Assembly: GCF_002105155.1 (NCBI RefSeq)
Contig: NW_019028979.1
Coordinates: 868,001 to 932,000, forward strand
DNA: 64,000 nt
From: Lobosporangium transversale
Lineage: Eukaryota; Mortierellomycota; Mortierellomycetes; Mortierellales; Mortierellaceae
Reading direction: 5' to 3'
In this document: positions 51,798 through 64,000 of the stretch, in pieces
Layout of the letters: each line of letters starts with the position of its first letter
How positions within the stretch are numbered: position 1 is the stretch's first letter
The notes under the pieces: model-generated
Databases searched by the model: none
The model's input: the letters and a program-made list of their open reading frames with translations, nothing else
Told to the model about the DNA's origin: nothing
Program-made: the position numbers and the translations under genes

Positions 51798-53211
51798 ACT
51801 GAGGAAGCAAAGAGATGCAACATCTATTCGTGGATGGTGTCTGCCTTCCAATGCACATTTGCTCGATAGGATGGTGATGATAGTGATAAGGGCAGTCATC
51901 GTCATAAAGAAGCATTAGAAACTAAAACAACTAGGATATACATAGCTTCATAAGTAATGAATATCAGGAGGCTTTTACATATCAAGTATATACTTCTTTG
52001 TACACAATGCTTCGATTGTGGTTATTTAGCTCAGGAACGCCTCATCTACATGTATTTATATTCACTCTTATCCAAATAATGAATGTTTAGCCAAGTGTAC
52101 ATCTCAATTCATTTCTGTGAGAGAGGACGATTGATGCGCCTGAAAAAAAGTAATGAATGATTTTTTTTTTTTTTTTTTTTTTTTTTGTTTAATAATTAGG
52201 GGAAACAACTCATATGCAGCATACATGAAGACCTTACCTAATCCATGAACGACTACATCTTTGTTAAAGAGCCTGGTGCTTTGGAATGTAACTGTATGAG
52301 GAAAAACGGAAAGAAAGGAATTTAAGGAATTTTGATTTGACTTCTGACAGTGCTTTCTCGGTTATCCGTTTAGGAAACCGAAACCGGACGAAGAGTTCAG
52401 CTTAGTGGAGCTGTAATAAAAATATAAAAGACGTAATTGACGCCAATTAATGCTTACCAGGCAAGGACCATAAGTCATGTAATCAATTTTTAACGGTTAC
52501 CCTCACCAGGGGATGTGCTCGTCGTTTGTGTCGCGCATCGTGGTAGATGTTCAATATTTTGATACCACGCAAAAACTGAAACAGAAGCACAAAAGTGAAG
52601 GGTATGGGTAAATAAAGTCAGTTAGAGGATTAATCTTTTACAAATGGTCTTTAGGTTAATTTGGGCTTGGTCCCAGAGAGAAACGATCAGGTCGTTGGGG
52701 GGGGTTTTTTTTTTCTCCTCCCAATCCAAAAACAACATTGGAGAGCTCATTTTCCTTTCTAATCATAAATGCTTTAATGAGATGTCCAACGAAGAGCTTT
52801 ATCCTTGAATCCATTTATTTTCTCCATCAGCTTTATGCAAGGTAAATACTAAGGAGCACGTAGACCAAATTTCAGATTTATCCTTGCCGCCGTTAATGTA
52901 CGATGTGCGAAGAAAGAAAATAGGATAATGAAGCAAGTGATTCCTCGGGACGTAACAGTCATGAGAGCGTTTCATATCACCGCCCCATGATTGCCAAGCG
53001 GTGTTGGTCTGGCAAATTGACGGAGTAGCTCTTTACCAACGCATTTTTTTCATCCTTTCTGTGGACTGGAAAAGGACGAACAACCCAGCGAGCGACCTGA
53101 ATAAACAAGTCGATAAGATGACAGAGGCGGTCAGTAGTTTACCTGATATCCAATTGTTCTGACTTATTTTTGATATACTGATCTTACATTATGTCGGAAA
53201 CTTCGTATTTG

Positions 53212-53243
<32 letters not shown>

Positions 53244-53507
53244 TGCACACAGTCTGGTATTCATAGAACTTGAAATTAATACGGAACCCATTAACTAAAA
53301 TGCAACATTCAACAAAGCAGTCGTATCTCAAAACATTTGCCAACTCTAACGCCTTCAGGATTCTCCTCGCAAAATAGTGGCATACTCATACTCTTGCTTA
53401 TATTTCGCATATGACATAGTTAAAGTTCGTGATTGGTGGTGACGCTACCACGTAATCTGTGTCTTCATACATCCCATCTCCATCAGCATCATCATCTCTC
53501 TCTGCAG
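51798..53507. other. intergenic, no gene seen
   Basis: T-runs at 52161-52186 and 53213-53242 and short homopolymers; nothing coding is supported. GGGGGGG-TTTTTTTT at 52699-52715. Confidence 0.45.
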
Positions 53508-55061
53508 ATGGGCAACATCAAGTTGAATCCCTTGGATATTCCAGAAATCATCTCACTCGTTGGCAGCTCCCTCAGTAGAAAAGACCTTCTGGCCTGTATC
53601 CGTGTCTCGAGGACTTTTCAAAGTGCACTTATCAGATTCATATGGAAGTCAATCACTGTCAAACTCCTTGTGAAATCCAAATTCAGATACCCCATTGGCG
53701 AAGCACTGCAGAACAACAAGAAGTACATTGAAGAAATTCTATTTGCAGGCGATTTCCCAAAGGAGTATGAGTCGTTGCAGGGATGCACTCGCCTCCAGTA
53801 CATCAGATACATAAGAGCATTGGAGCAAAAGCCAACTGGGTTTTGCAACTTCATCAAGGCACACAATTCCACCATCACCAAGCTTTACTTGGGTAATCCT
53901 TTATCTTCACAAGAGCTTTGGGAGGCAGTGCTAGGATGCGCTAATCTCGAGCGTTTAGAATTGTCTCGGATACACTTCTATGAGGCAACTGACCTGTTCT
54001 TTCTGCTCTGCAAGAAAGTTAGGCACCTGCGCCTGGATAGGATATTCATAAACCAGCTACCTACCAACTTCCTGAGTAATGAGGCCAGCGGATACTTTTT
54101 CCCAAACATTCGCACACTAAATATGAAAGATGTCAAGATAATCAACCCTCCACATCCGTGCACGTCATCATATTGCTTCGGCATGTTAGTCAGGAGATGC
54201 CCAGGATTGTGTGCGCTGGAATTTCTCGACGGCGCCGAGCTTACGGAAGATGAACAACCAGCCCACAGTGGCTTCTACAGGGCGGCTTTCCTTCAGCATC
54301 CCTGGACGCTAGCAAGTTTATCTGATTTATCTATTCCTTACTTGAACATAGAAGATGAGGATATGGCAGTACTTCTCAAACAGATGGCTGAATTAAAACG
54401 GTTAAATGTTCCAGCTTGTGAGTTCGGCCAGCTTTCCCTGAAGGAATTACTAGCGGACAAGCAAAGTATGCAGGATAATGGACAGATGGTACAAAAAGCG
54501 AGGCTGCGGAGGCTCTGCGAGACAGTTGAGGATTTGGTGCTCAGGGGGTATAGTCGTGGCATTGCTCAAGCTATTTTATCAAATTGCCCACGACTGAAGC
54601 GCCTGACGGGACTTTTAATAACAGTGACAGAGATTGCCAATAGAGCAGAATAGGTGAGCACTGAACTGGGCCACTTGGTTCTCTATCTTGAGGCAGACGT
54701 TGATCAAGAGACCGCAGAAGGCATGGCAAGGTCACGGATTGTGTTCAGACAACTAGGGAAATTGACCCAACTACAACATCTTAACTTAACGCGGTGGAGC
54801 CCAAGGAATGATGGAGGAAGGACACTGGACTTGAGGCTAAGAGCAGGTCTAGATGAGCTAGCCAACCTGAAGAGACTGAGTCGGCTCGAGTTCGTAGATA
54901 GCGGTCGCTATCGAATGCAACTTGAGGATGCGACATGGATCGTGAACAATTGGCCAAACATCAGACTCATTCGATGCAACATGAACACTGAGCAAAATGA
55001 GGATGGCCATAATTTGGGTTCTGATTTACTTAAGGCGCACGGTATAAATATTGACAACTAG
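53508..55061 (+). pseudogene. F-box/LRR gene with one nonsense codon
   Basis: From MGNIKLNPLDIPEII at 53508 the frame follows the family throughout: F-box (LVGSSLSRKDLLACIRVSRTF), LRRs (LGCANLERLELS, YFFPNIRTLNMKDV, FGMLVRRCPGLCAL), the variable part DGAELTEDEQPAHSG, FYRAAFLQHPW, and ITVTEIANRAE. There the Trp of the invariant GAEW is TAG (54651-54653). The same frame then continues undamaged, STELGHLVLYLEADVDQE to WIVNNWPNIRL, ending at 55061: 517 residues if the stop were read through. The neighbouring Gly is also changed (NGAEW to NRAE-stop). A very recent loss of function is the simplest reading. A truncated 381-residue protein could still be made. Confidence 0.85.
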
Positions 55062-58000
55062 ACTGAAGAAGTAAATAAATCTATTGCCAGCCCTAGCCTT
55101 GAATGAAGAACATGGTCCTTGAATATGAATCTTGCGATGCGCATCCATTTTTACTAATTATGGTGAACGAGCTTAGTGATCATAATAACATAACTGTAAG
55201 GACCATAAAGTATTGCAGCGTTGTAAAATAAAAAGTCAAAGTGTAGGAAGATTTCCCAATAAAAAAAAGTCTAAACTCGGATTTGTGTCTTAAAAGCGTC
55301 GTTCCAACGGGTTGCCCACTTCGTCTGTGGTAATGATACTTTCTGCTTTCTTCTCTCCGTTTTGTCTCTTCTATGTAATCTTTTCCTCCTTGCCTTTTCT
55401 TCCATCCTGTTCATCTAAATTGAGCAAGAGAGAGTCCCGTAGATGGGGCCTAAAGAATTTCTCATGGCTCTCCTCATCATGAGAGAGAGGGGAGGATCTT
55501 TGTCACTCACTTGAGCCCTCATGCTTGAATAAGCGGTTTGCAACGAGTAGGTTTCCAGAATTGAGTCCAGGTAAGAAACACCGGTGGTGTTTTGAACATG
55601 CATTAAAGAAGTCGATTTGCGAGTTGAAAAAAAAAAAAAAAAAAAGCACTTGAAGGGAATGCTGCGCTTGAATATTTGAACGGTAGAAAAAATTAAATAG
55701 TACCAAGAAAGAAAGGCAGGAAAGAAAAAATATACGTGACCATAGGTTAACTTTGAGTACTATAGGTTATCATTATCAACTATTACTAACTATCTAATAT
55801 CAGCAAATACATCTTGTCACCCTGCAGCTTTAGAAACTTTTTTTTTTTTTTTTTTCTTTTTTTCTAGGGTCTCTTGGGTTTGTGAATGAAGTTTTTTGCT
55901 CCATTCATGTTGGTATAAAACTCAAAGATTAACTTTATAGATCAACACATTAGGCTTAAAATGGAAAACTTCTATCCATTTTGATGTAGGGGGAAGGGGG
56001 CGGAAAAGTGGAAACAAATTTAGTGGATGTAATGTTTATCCACCAATCCAATCAGTGACAATGAAAAGGACAGCATAGAAAAACGCGTTCTGCATAGTTG
56101 GTGTACATGTAACATGTACATGCACATGCTCATGTAAATTATCACGCCGCTGTAAAGTAGGAAGGGGACAAGGGGGCAGATAAGGTTGCTGAGAGGAGAG
56201 GAAAGAGATCACAAAGTTCACAAAAGTCATGGAGACTATGAAAGTTCTATTCAAAGGAAACTCCCACACTCCAATACTCTGGACCAAAAAATACATGTAA
56301 GCTTCAGCACGAATCCCTTAAGACGAACCTTCGGCCTGAGCTTCAAACAAAGGACGTTATCATTTCTCTCTCTCTCTCTAAAATAAGATTTAGTTTTCTT
56401 TTGTAACTCATGTACACATTCCAATTCTGCCGCGGAATAAAATAAAGGAAAGGAAAGGAAGGAAAAGAAAATGCTATGTGTGTTTGCATAAAAAATCTGC
56501 ACGGAAGCATTTTTGGGACGACCTTTTTACGTTTAAACCAATGCGCGTATAATGCAAAGTTACATCGAGGATGTTGATCGTCCCCTGCCCCCCTCGCTGC
56601 TCCCTTACTGTTTACTAAACATGTATAACTCTCATCTCTTGAGCCTACTTACATGTAGTCTTTTTTTCGGCAATGCGGTTATTGAAACAAATAAGAGACA
56701 ACAAAAAATCCTTTTGCCGAACAAAGAACAAAGTGTATCTATTTAGATGGACGGGACAAACAAACAAAAACACAGGAAATAAGCATCTGCATGGCATGCA
56801 TGACTTTGGATATTCTACTACAGATGATGAACTGGACCCACAGCTCTAGTGTGGTACAATGCCAAAAAAAAAAAAAAAATTCTCCCTGACCGGCCAATGT
56901 CCATGTCCCGTTCCCTCTGCCTGTCCCCTTTTAGTTTTGTACTCCAATACTATTTTTTTTTTTTTACATGTTTTCCATGCAGGTACAGATTGCCATCACA
57001 TCAATGCAATTCGCTAATAAAATTCCTTCTTAAAAGACCGATAAATTGTGGATTAATTGTATCAAGTGGCGAGATCCAAATTGTTGCTCCCGTTTTTTCT
57101 TTGAAGAGAATGGATCAACAAGCATTCTGTTTAGAAATATGTGAGCCAAAAAGGCGATTAACCCGATTGCCACCACATTCCACATACACCTTGGCCTCCT
57201 TAAATCTCATTGCTCTCTTTTTTTTTTTTTTTTTTTTTTTTTCTTTTTTTTCTTATTCTTAATCTTAATGAAACTTTTTGGGTCGTACAGTTGTACGGTT
57301 GTACAGAAGGCCACATCCAAAGTATAGTAGAACGGCCATTCGATTATAAGCTCGCATTCAGAAAATCGATTCCGCTTTCCCCAACTTTCTAAATGAACTT
57401 TTTTTTTTTTTTTTTTTTTTTTCTTTGGCTCTGTACGTACTGAATCTGTATATTTCCATCAAATCATGACCATGGTTGTACAATGCACACACTCCTTGAA
57501 ATTTTTTTTTTTTTTTTTCTTTCTCTTTTATCATCAAGTAACACCAAACAACAGTTGGTCCTTGCCTCCCCCATCCTTTTTCCCCGATCCGATTGCTAAT
57601 CCATTTGTTTGGATCAACTCTAGCCTGGATTTGCAAATTGTACATATTAGCCAATTAATTTTTTAACTTTTTTTTTTTTTTTTTTTTTCAAGGGCCCATA
57701 CTTCAAGCAAGCATATACCCACATCTGTTTGTTCACTTGAACCATTATGTATTCCATTTTGTCTCTTTTTAAGGAAGTCTAATGCTTTAATGCAGAGGGG
57801 AGGAAATAACCTTAAATCGCCGATGTAGATGTAAAGACTTTTTTTTTTTTTCTGCATTATTTTTATGTGTATCCCAATGCCTAAAAAAAAAAAAAAAAAA
57901 AAACATACACACATTGCTCAAGTTATCTGTAACCCAATGACTTTTGTGAACAACGCCGCGACCTCTTTGTTTGTTTTTTTTATTTTTTATTTTTTTATTT

Positions 58001-59165
58001 TCATGTAGAGCAGTGTGAACATGTGGACGACGACCTGTGGTGTGAAAGGTTGATGGAAGAGAAAATCATTCCACGTTCTCATCCCATCCACCATCCATCA
58101 TGGCTCTTGTGGCAACACGTACAACAAGAATCTATATCATTGAGAGCCCACTTTCCCCAAACACTTTGTACATGAAAAAATATCCATAGACACGAACAAA
58201 AAAATAAAAAATAATAAATAATAAATATAAAAAGGAGGCTCCCTGACTCCTTGTTTTATGTTGTGCAACTAATGCTCAATGTCATCCGCTGTTCATCTAA
58301 ATGTCATGTCGATAGTATATAAAAGCATTGCTTTGACACAATCAACATGTACCGTATAACATATATACATACAAAGACATCACGGGTTTATTTTATTTGC
58401 ACCCAAAAAAAAAAAAAAAAAACCTGCTCGAGCCCCTACATGAACTTCATACAGCCGACTTTGAAGGTAGATGGTGGTGCTCCTTACTTCGCGTTATCAA
58501 AATAGGGTCAACAAAAGAGTCAGTCAGCTGCTCTGCGTCGATGTACACACACCCAACTAGAAAATCAAAGAAGTTAAGGAAATACCTCTATCTCTTTTCC
58601 TTATTTTTTCCTTGGTCAAACCCCTATCGTCACTTATCCAGTGGACAATGCTCTCCTTGTTTTTTATATATATATATATATATTTATTATTATTTTTTTC
58701 CGACATTTAAAAAGATGGTCGGTCGATTTACTAATCTCTCTCCCTCACTTTTTTTACTGCTGTTGTTACTGTTATCACTGTTTTCTACAGAATTGATAAA
58801 CATTTACACATTTACAAATATTTTTTTTTTTTTTTTTTTTTGTGCTGCTTGCTTGTAACTGACAATTTTTATTTATTTATTTATTTATTTATTACAGTTG
58901 GGGGTTTTTTTTTTGTCTGTGCAACAAAAACAACAATTACAAAAAAGATATATCGGATATGTTTGAAAGATATGTATAAATGTATACGTTTATATATATT
59001 AGGTATATATATATATTAGTCTTCTTAAAATACTCTGTCCAATTCAAAAGGTCAACAACTGCGCACAGGCCACGCCACCAAACCTTAAATTTATTTTTCC
59101 CTTTTAGTCTGGTCCTGAAGGCAGTCGCACGGTTTCGATTGGTCCTCCTCTCCACACACACCCCA

Positions 59166-59177
59166 TCTCTCTCTCTG

Positions 59178-59207
<30 letters not shown>
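59166..59207. repeat. (CT)n microsatellite
   Basis: CT dinucleotides with one GC interruption. A partly degenerate GA-rich tract at 59476-59560 on the same strand could pair with it. Confidence 0.85.
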
Positions 59208-59211
<4 letters not shown>

Positions 59212-59581
59212 CTTTATTCCTGTGGTCTCTTTATATATTTTGATGCGTTGCCATGCATGTCATTTTAAACTATGTCTGTGCCTTGCCTTCTACCAATATG
59301 CAATGCATAGGCTCCATGCAGGCTGGACATATCCCTATTTCTTTTCTCTTCTTTGCCCTTTCATTGAGTAAGAGGAGCAAAGAGGAGAATATATAATGAT
59401 AATAATAATAATAATAAAAATAGTGAGCATGGAAGGATTCAACAGAAGGAAAAAAAAAAAAAAAAAAAAAAAAAAGAGAGTAGAGAGAAATAAATAGAGA
59501 AACATATAGAGAGACAGGGAGAGAAAGAGAGAGGCAGAGAGACACAGAGAGAGAGAAAAGAAACTTGACTACTCTCCTTCT

Positions 59582-59597
59582 CCCCCCCCCCCCCCCT
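59582..59597. repeat. C16 homopolymer
   Basis: Sixteen consecutive C in an otherwise A/T-run-dominated region; the only long C run of the window. Confidence 0.9.
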
Positions 59598-60479
59598 ACC
59601 TCCCCTTGCTCCTCTTACTTCATTAATAATAACGACATCCACCACCTGCTTTTGTTTTAGCTCAAGTGTGTGTTGTGGGCGCGTGGCGCACTCTCAAGGA
59701 TTTTTTTTTCGATTTCCATCTAAACATAAGATCATGCCTTTTTGCGTTATTCCTGCATAACAATTGTCTTGTAAAAAAAAGAAAAAAAGGGTAAACATAT
59801 ATATATATATATATATATATACCATTACAAAGCGATGCGATGCTCTTCTTCTTCTTCTTCTTTAAAAAAATAAAATAAAATCTATACATCTATATGGAGA
59901 TATACCACCACTATTAGATTACCATTTATTTCCTACCTGTCTGTCTTTTTGTTTTTATGTTTTATGGCTCACAGGCGACCAAGCATATATAACATAGCAT
60001 AAAACAGGTAGGAACATTGAAACGTACAGCAGCACCTTAAACCCGATGTAAAAATAAAAAAAAAAAAAAAAGTATCTGCAGCAAGTGAGGGCCTAGGTTA
60101 GGAAAAATAAAAAAGCTTTTTTTGTTCATTTTGCTCTCAAAAAAAAAAAAAAAAAAAAAAAAGGAGATCGCAACAAATGTGTGGAGAAAAAAAAAAAAAA
60201 AAAAAAAAAGTTGAACAGAGGCAAATAAACAAATGAGGCAAATTGAAGACAAACAAAACGATGTCATGTTATGGATGGCAGTACAGACAATGATTGACAG
60301 TAGAGTTCAAACCATGATCAACATTTAGACTGGATCTTTTTAGCAGATGGAACAGTCTGACAGTTTTTTTGTAAACATGTCACCTGTGCAAGCATATAAC
60401 ATGGACTGCATCTCCTCTTTTTCATCTTTTCCTCTTTCTCATAATCGCGGTACAGCAGTAGTTATCGCAGAAGGAAAGG

Positions 60480-60514
<35 letters not shown>

Positions 60515-62598
60515 ATTTGGGAGCCAGGTTGAGGATGAGCTTGGCTTTGAAGGAAATGGAAGAGCATCTTTGAGTTTTCATCCACACCTCTTCTTTACTT
60601 GACCCACATTTTCATATACTTTCTATTCTATTATTTTACTCAGCCATAATACTTTGAAATCTAGGCAAAAGGACTTTTTCGTGAAGATCAATTAGGACGG
60701 GAAAACAAAAAAAAAAAAAAAAAAAAAAAAGTTTCACCACGCTCTCTCCTGGATTGGATTGCAAGACAAATCAAACTAACTTCTCATTGATCAATTCGCA
60801 AATCCATTTATTAGATCCTTTGCATAAAAAAGAAAAAAAGATCTAATGACTAATGTCTTTTTTACGCTTATTACTTAATATCTACAGCCCGAGCTAGCTA
60901 ATGCAAGTGTATGTATATCGTTTCAGCATTTAACATTTAGCCATTTAGCATACAGCATATAGCATATTACATTAAGCATATGTAGCATATGTATGGTATA
61001 TATATATATATATACAGTATATATTTATATTTATATTTATATGACAGATGTCCGAATGAGAGCAACGAAGTGAGTCTCTTGCCCTCAATAAATTTTACTT
61101 CATACAAAATCATCAGTAAGCGTTGAAGATCACGATATATATGTAGAATGGAGCGGAACAAGGAAGGCTCCTCTTAGACTTGTCAGCCAAAGTTGTTCAT
61201 TATGAAATTTTGCTGCTAGATGACCAGAAGACCAGAGTATAAAGTCTTTTGCTCTCTTTTGGACAAGCAAGAAAAAAGAAAAAAAAAAAAAAAAAAAAAA
61301 AAGAGTAGCTTTAGTCTCAAGAGCCCAAGAAAGTGGAAAAATAGATCTCGTGAACAAAAAAGACTCCAGCCTGGATTGTCATGCTCCTATTTTCCTACTT
61401 GCCCAACGTAGTGGTTTGGGGAGAGGAGGAGGTGCCGGAGGTGAGTATAGGAAGGATCGGAGATATTAATAAAAAAAAAAAAATAATAAAAAAAAAGTTG
61501 ACTATCCCATCATATGTCGTCATAGATCGTCAACGGTGGTCGCCAGAAAAAAGAGAAGAAGGAGATGGAAAAAGATGCTCTTTTTTTTTTTTTTTTTTTT
61601 CTGTAATACGACCTTTTTTTTATTATTATTATTATTTTTTTTTTTTTAGATCAATGCAAAGAAAAAAAAAAAAAAAAAAAAAACGCGTTGACGTGTTTAA
61701 AAAAAAGGGTGACATTTATTTACCAGATTTGACAATTGTCGCCTCCTATTGTTTGAACTAAACTAAAAAAAAAAAAAATCCGACTCGATCCAAAGAGTGG
61801 CCAGGTTGTCAGGATAGGATAGGATAGGATAGGAGGAGAAGGAAGGTCTAGCTAAATAAAAACAAAGTTGCATTTATACTCTGGATCGATCATACGCCAC
61901 CATTTCGTTATCCTGCCTACTCCTCTCTTTCTCTCTCTCTCTCCATCTCTCTTTTCTGGGCTAAGTGGGCTTTTGGCTAATTGGTTCCACTCACAGTGTT
62001 GCAGGAAATATAACATTGTCAGACAATTTACTTGACTAACGTTACTTTTCATTCATCTCTGACAAAAAAATAAAAAATAAAAAATAGAAACCTTGATCGC
62101 GCGTTATAATAAGAATAAAAGTATATTTCCGTTGTTTATGTCTTTCATCCTCGTTGCATGACTTTGAGGAAAGGATAAAGAAGTTCTTTTGGGTCAGATC
62201 TATACTAAACTTGGCCTAGAAAAGAAAGGAAACAAAATAAAATAAAACTCCATCTTACAAGCTCCTTCTTGTTCTGAATTGGATCGGAGTAAAATTGTTT
62301 TTTTTTCCTCTTTTCTTTTCTCCAATGCCATGGCTAGTATGCCTACAATACTTTTATATACTATGACTATGGTGTAGTATAATATATATGATAAATAGAG
62401 CGAGCTGTTTGTTTTTATGATCATTGCTACGATTTGTCAATCGTCATGGTGATGATAAGTTTATTTTCTCCCTTTATCTTAGTAGGTTTTTATTTTCTTT
62501 TCTTTTATTTATTTATTTTTCAAAGACATGGTTTGTCCCCCCTCTTCTCTCCCTGTCGTTCATTGTCCCCTTGACTTTCTTTTACCTAATAAAAAACG

Positions 62599-62632
<34 letters not shown>

Positions 62633-63918
62633 ATTTGATAAATGTCTCGAACTCTAGAATAAGGGGATAAGCCCTCTTTTCTCTCACTGGTACATCACAT
62701 CGAACCATATACGGTATATGATACACACTAAAGAAAGAAAAAGAAAGAAAGAAAGAAAGAAGGAAGGAAAGAAAGCTTAATCGCATAAACGCAATAAGGC
62801 ATTCTTTCTTTTTTTTTTTTCTTTTTCTTTCTCTCCGCCTATAACCGCGGTGCTGCTGCAAGGACAAATAGATCGAGAGACGTAAAGTGCCTTTCTATAG
62901 AAAGAAAGAAAGAAAAAAAAGACTAAAGCAAAGCGTATGGAGGATCTACACATGTGGTTAGGCTGGTTTTTTTTTTTTTTTTTTTTTTTAAATAAACACA
63001 AGATACCCCAGTCCAGTGAGGTTAGTTTCATTGAATTGGTGAGAATCTTTTGGAGTACTGGACCATAAAAATCCCCACGCTTTTATTTTAGGCTTTTTAG
63101 GGGACCGGACTACTTTGTTCACATATCCGTGATTGCCTACGAGTAGAAAACGTTCTTTGTTCTTTGTTTTTTTATTTTTTATTTTTTGTTTTTTATTCTT
63201 TATTTTTTATTTTTTATTTTGGGCTGATTTCTGGTGGTGTTTCAGGCGTGTTCAAGAAAGCCCTTGTTATTCACCCTATCCCTCGACACTTTAGTTTGTA
63301 TATTTAGATATGGTCAAAGTGCTATATTTATTCGTTCATTGATCCACTCTCCTGGACAGAAGCCCGTTCACGCACTCCATCCTCCTTTCTCCACGCATAC
63401 AACTGTCGAAACTAACGTTTTTTTTATTTTTATTTTTATTTTTATTTTTTTCTTTTGCTTTGCTTGTCGATCATTCTTGGACAATGTGTCCTTTAAGATA
63501 AAGTATACCCTGAGTGGGCATGGGCCTTCTTCTTTTCCTCTTCGCCTTGTGTTCAGAATGTTATACGCGTAAAATAAAATGATGCAAAGAAAGAAAAACT
63601 AGATACAAATGCATGAAATAGAAAAAAAAGTAAGTTTTCGTAAGGAAAGAAAGGTGGACCGACAAAACCTTTTTTTGTTGCGCGTGCAAATGAGAGTCAA
63701 TGCGTAGATATTACCATTTGTTTTTTTTTCCTTGATCTTTGCACGGGGAAGGAGAGGAGGAAGATACTTCCATTATTTACTATAGAATCGTAGCCAATAG
63801 GTACGAGCGCGATTTATTTAGACAATCTCATGTTGTGGAAAAAAGAAAAGAAAAAAAAAAAAAAACCACTTCCATCGTTCTCTCTCTCTCTCTCTCTCTT
63901 TTTCCTCTCTCTTCTCCG

Positions 63919-63946
63919 TCTATCTATCTATCTATCTATCTATCTA
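63919..63946. repeat. (TCTA)n microsatellite
   Basis: Seven perfect copies of the tetranucleotide preceded by a (CT)n run (63880-63899). Confidence 0.85.
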
Positions 63947-64000
63947 ATATTTTTCTTTTTTTGTTCACCTCCTTTCTTTTTCCTCCCTGAAATTGAGGCT

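Larger units (their letters stand above)
55062..64000. other. 9-kb gene-poor region, homopolymers and microsatellites
   Basis: I find no gene here. All longer open frames are made of A/T runs or simple repeats. More than twenty A or T runs of 15-34 bases occur on either strand (for example 57219-57242, 60480-60511, 62600-62630), plus (TA)n at 58667-58682 and 59798-59820, (TTTA)n at 58868-58893, GGATA repeats at 61811-61834 and GAAA repeats at 62735-62775. It may be the long upstream region of a gene beyond the window or a true gene desert. Confidence 0.5.

Noticed and set aside
61811-61834. GGATAGGATAGG repeats as a possible telomere-like tract
   Set aside because: Only about five copies of a 5-base unit in the middle of a microsatellite-rich region; no extended array or subtelomeric feature.
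1-64000. tRNA, rRNA, CRISPR array or bacterial-type operons
   Set aside because: No tRNA box B with a plausible cloverleaf, no rRNA-like sequence and no regularly spaced repeats with unique spacers were found by eye; the gene structure is eukaryotic.

Overview
The window looks like nuclear DNA of an early-diverging filamentous fungus, most likely Mucoromycota/Mortierellomycotina. The reasons are: short spliceosomal introns (about 80-140 nt, GT-AG plus one GC-AG), AATAAA-type signals, many A/T homopolymers of 17-40 nt between genes, a LETM1 protein that keeps an EF-hand-like segment, and a strongly expanded F-box/leucine-rich-repeat family of a type I associate with Mortierella-like genomes. 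The assignment is inference; no rDNA or other marker gene is present.

Left arm (about 1-30.3 kb). A small secreted cysteine-rich protein (1294-1527) precedes a cluster of F-box/LRR genes and their wreckage. Intact genes are at 3423-4985(-), 10415-11980(-), 16218-17768(-) and 20093-21640(+). Decayed copies or fragments are at 2369-3090, 5904-7133, 10290-10440, 12640-12800, 13103-14663, 14800-14942 and 29020-30335. Between them lie a 336-bp palindromic MITE flanked by TA, a modular 39/26-bp minisatellite, an intronless Ran-GTPase relative that has lost switch residues (19130-19765), two more inverted-repeat elements, a dead Tc1/mariner-type transposase (22579-24424), a 198-bp tandem duplication with compensatory stem changes (25.0-25.4 kb), and an 11-exon gene of unknown function broken by one 2-bp slip (25553-28356).

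Core block (about 31-43.9 kb). Four multi-exon genes with clean splice phases and no F-box copies: an acidic protein with a signal peptide (30987-32184, -), a mitochondrial LETM1/Mdm38 protein (33461-36111, -), an MFS transporter (39153-41706, +) and a single-pass membrane protein with three 'SW..L...GF' repeats (41954-43880, -). The last two converge.

Right arm (about 44.9-55.1 kb). Close relatives of the 10.4-kb F-box gene reappear in the opposite orientation (45555-47138 and 50274-51797), each with its duplicated 5' flank, plus one copy killed by a single Trp-to-stop change (53508-55061) and a relic at 47.6 kb. The left- and right-arm copies form a pair of about 2-kb inverted repeats around some 32 kb.

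The last 9 kb (55.1-64 kb) holds no gene I can support; it is dense in homopolymers and microsatellites.

In family terms, the F-box/LRR proteins would be substrate-choosing subunits of SCF ubiquitin ligases. Their birth-and-death pattern, and a length-variable segment at one fixed place in the LRR region, suggest fast-changing target recognition. LETM1 (mitochondrial cation/proton homeostasis) and the MFS carrier are housekeeping-type genes. The most unusual single items are the switch-defective Ran paralogue, the covarying tandem repeat, the three-repeat membrane protein, and the duplicated leader reading frame ahead of the young F-box genes.
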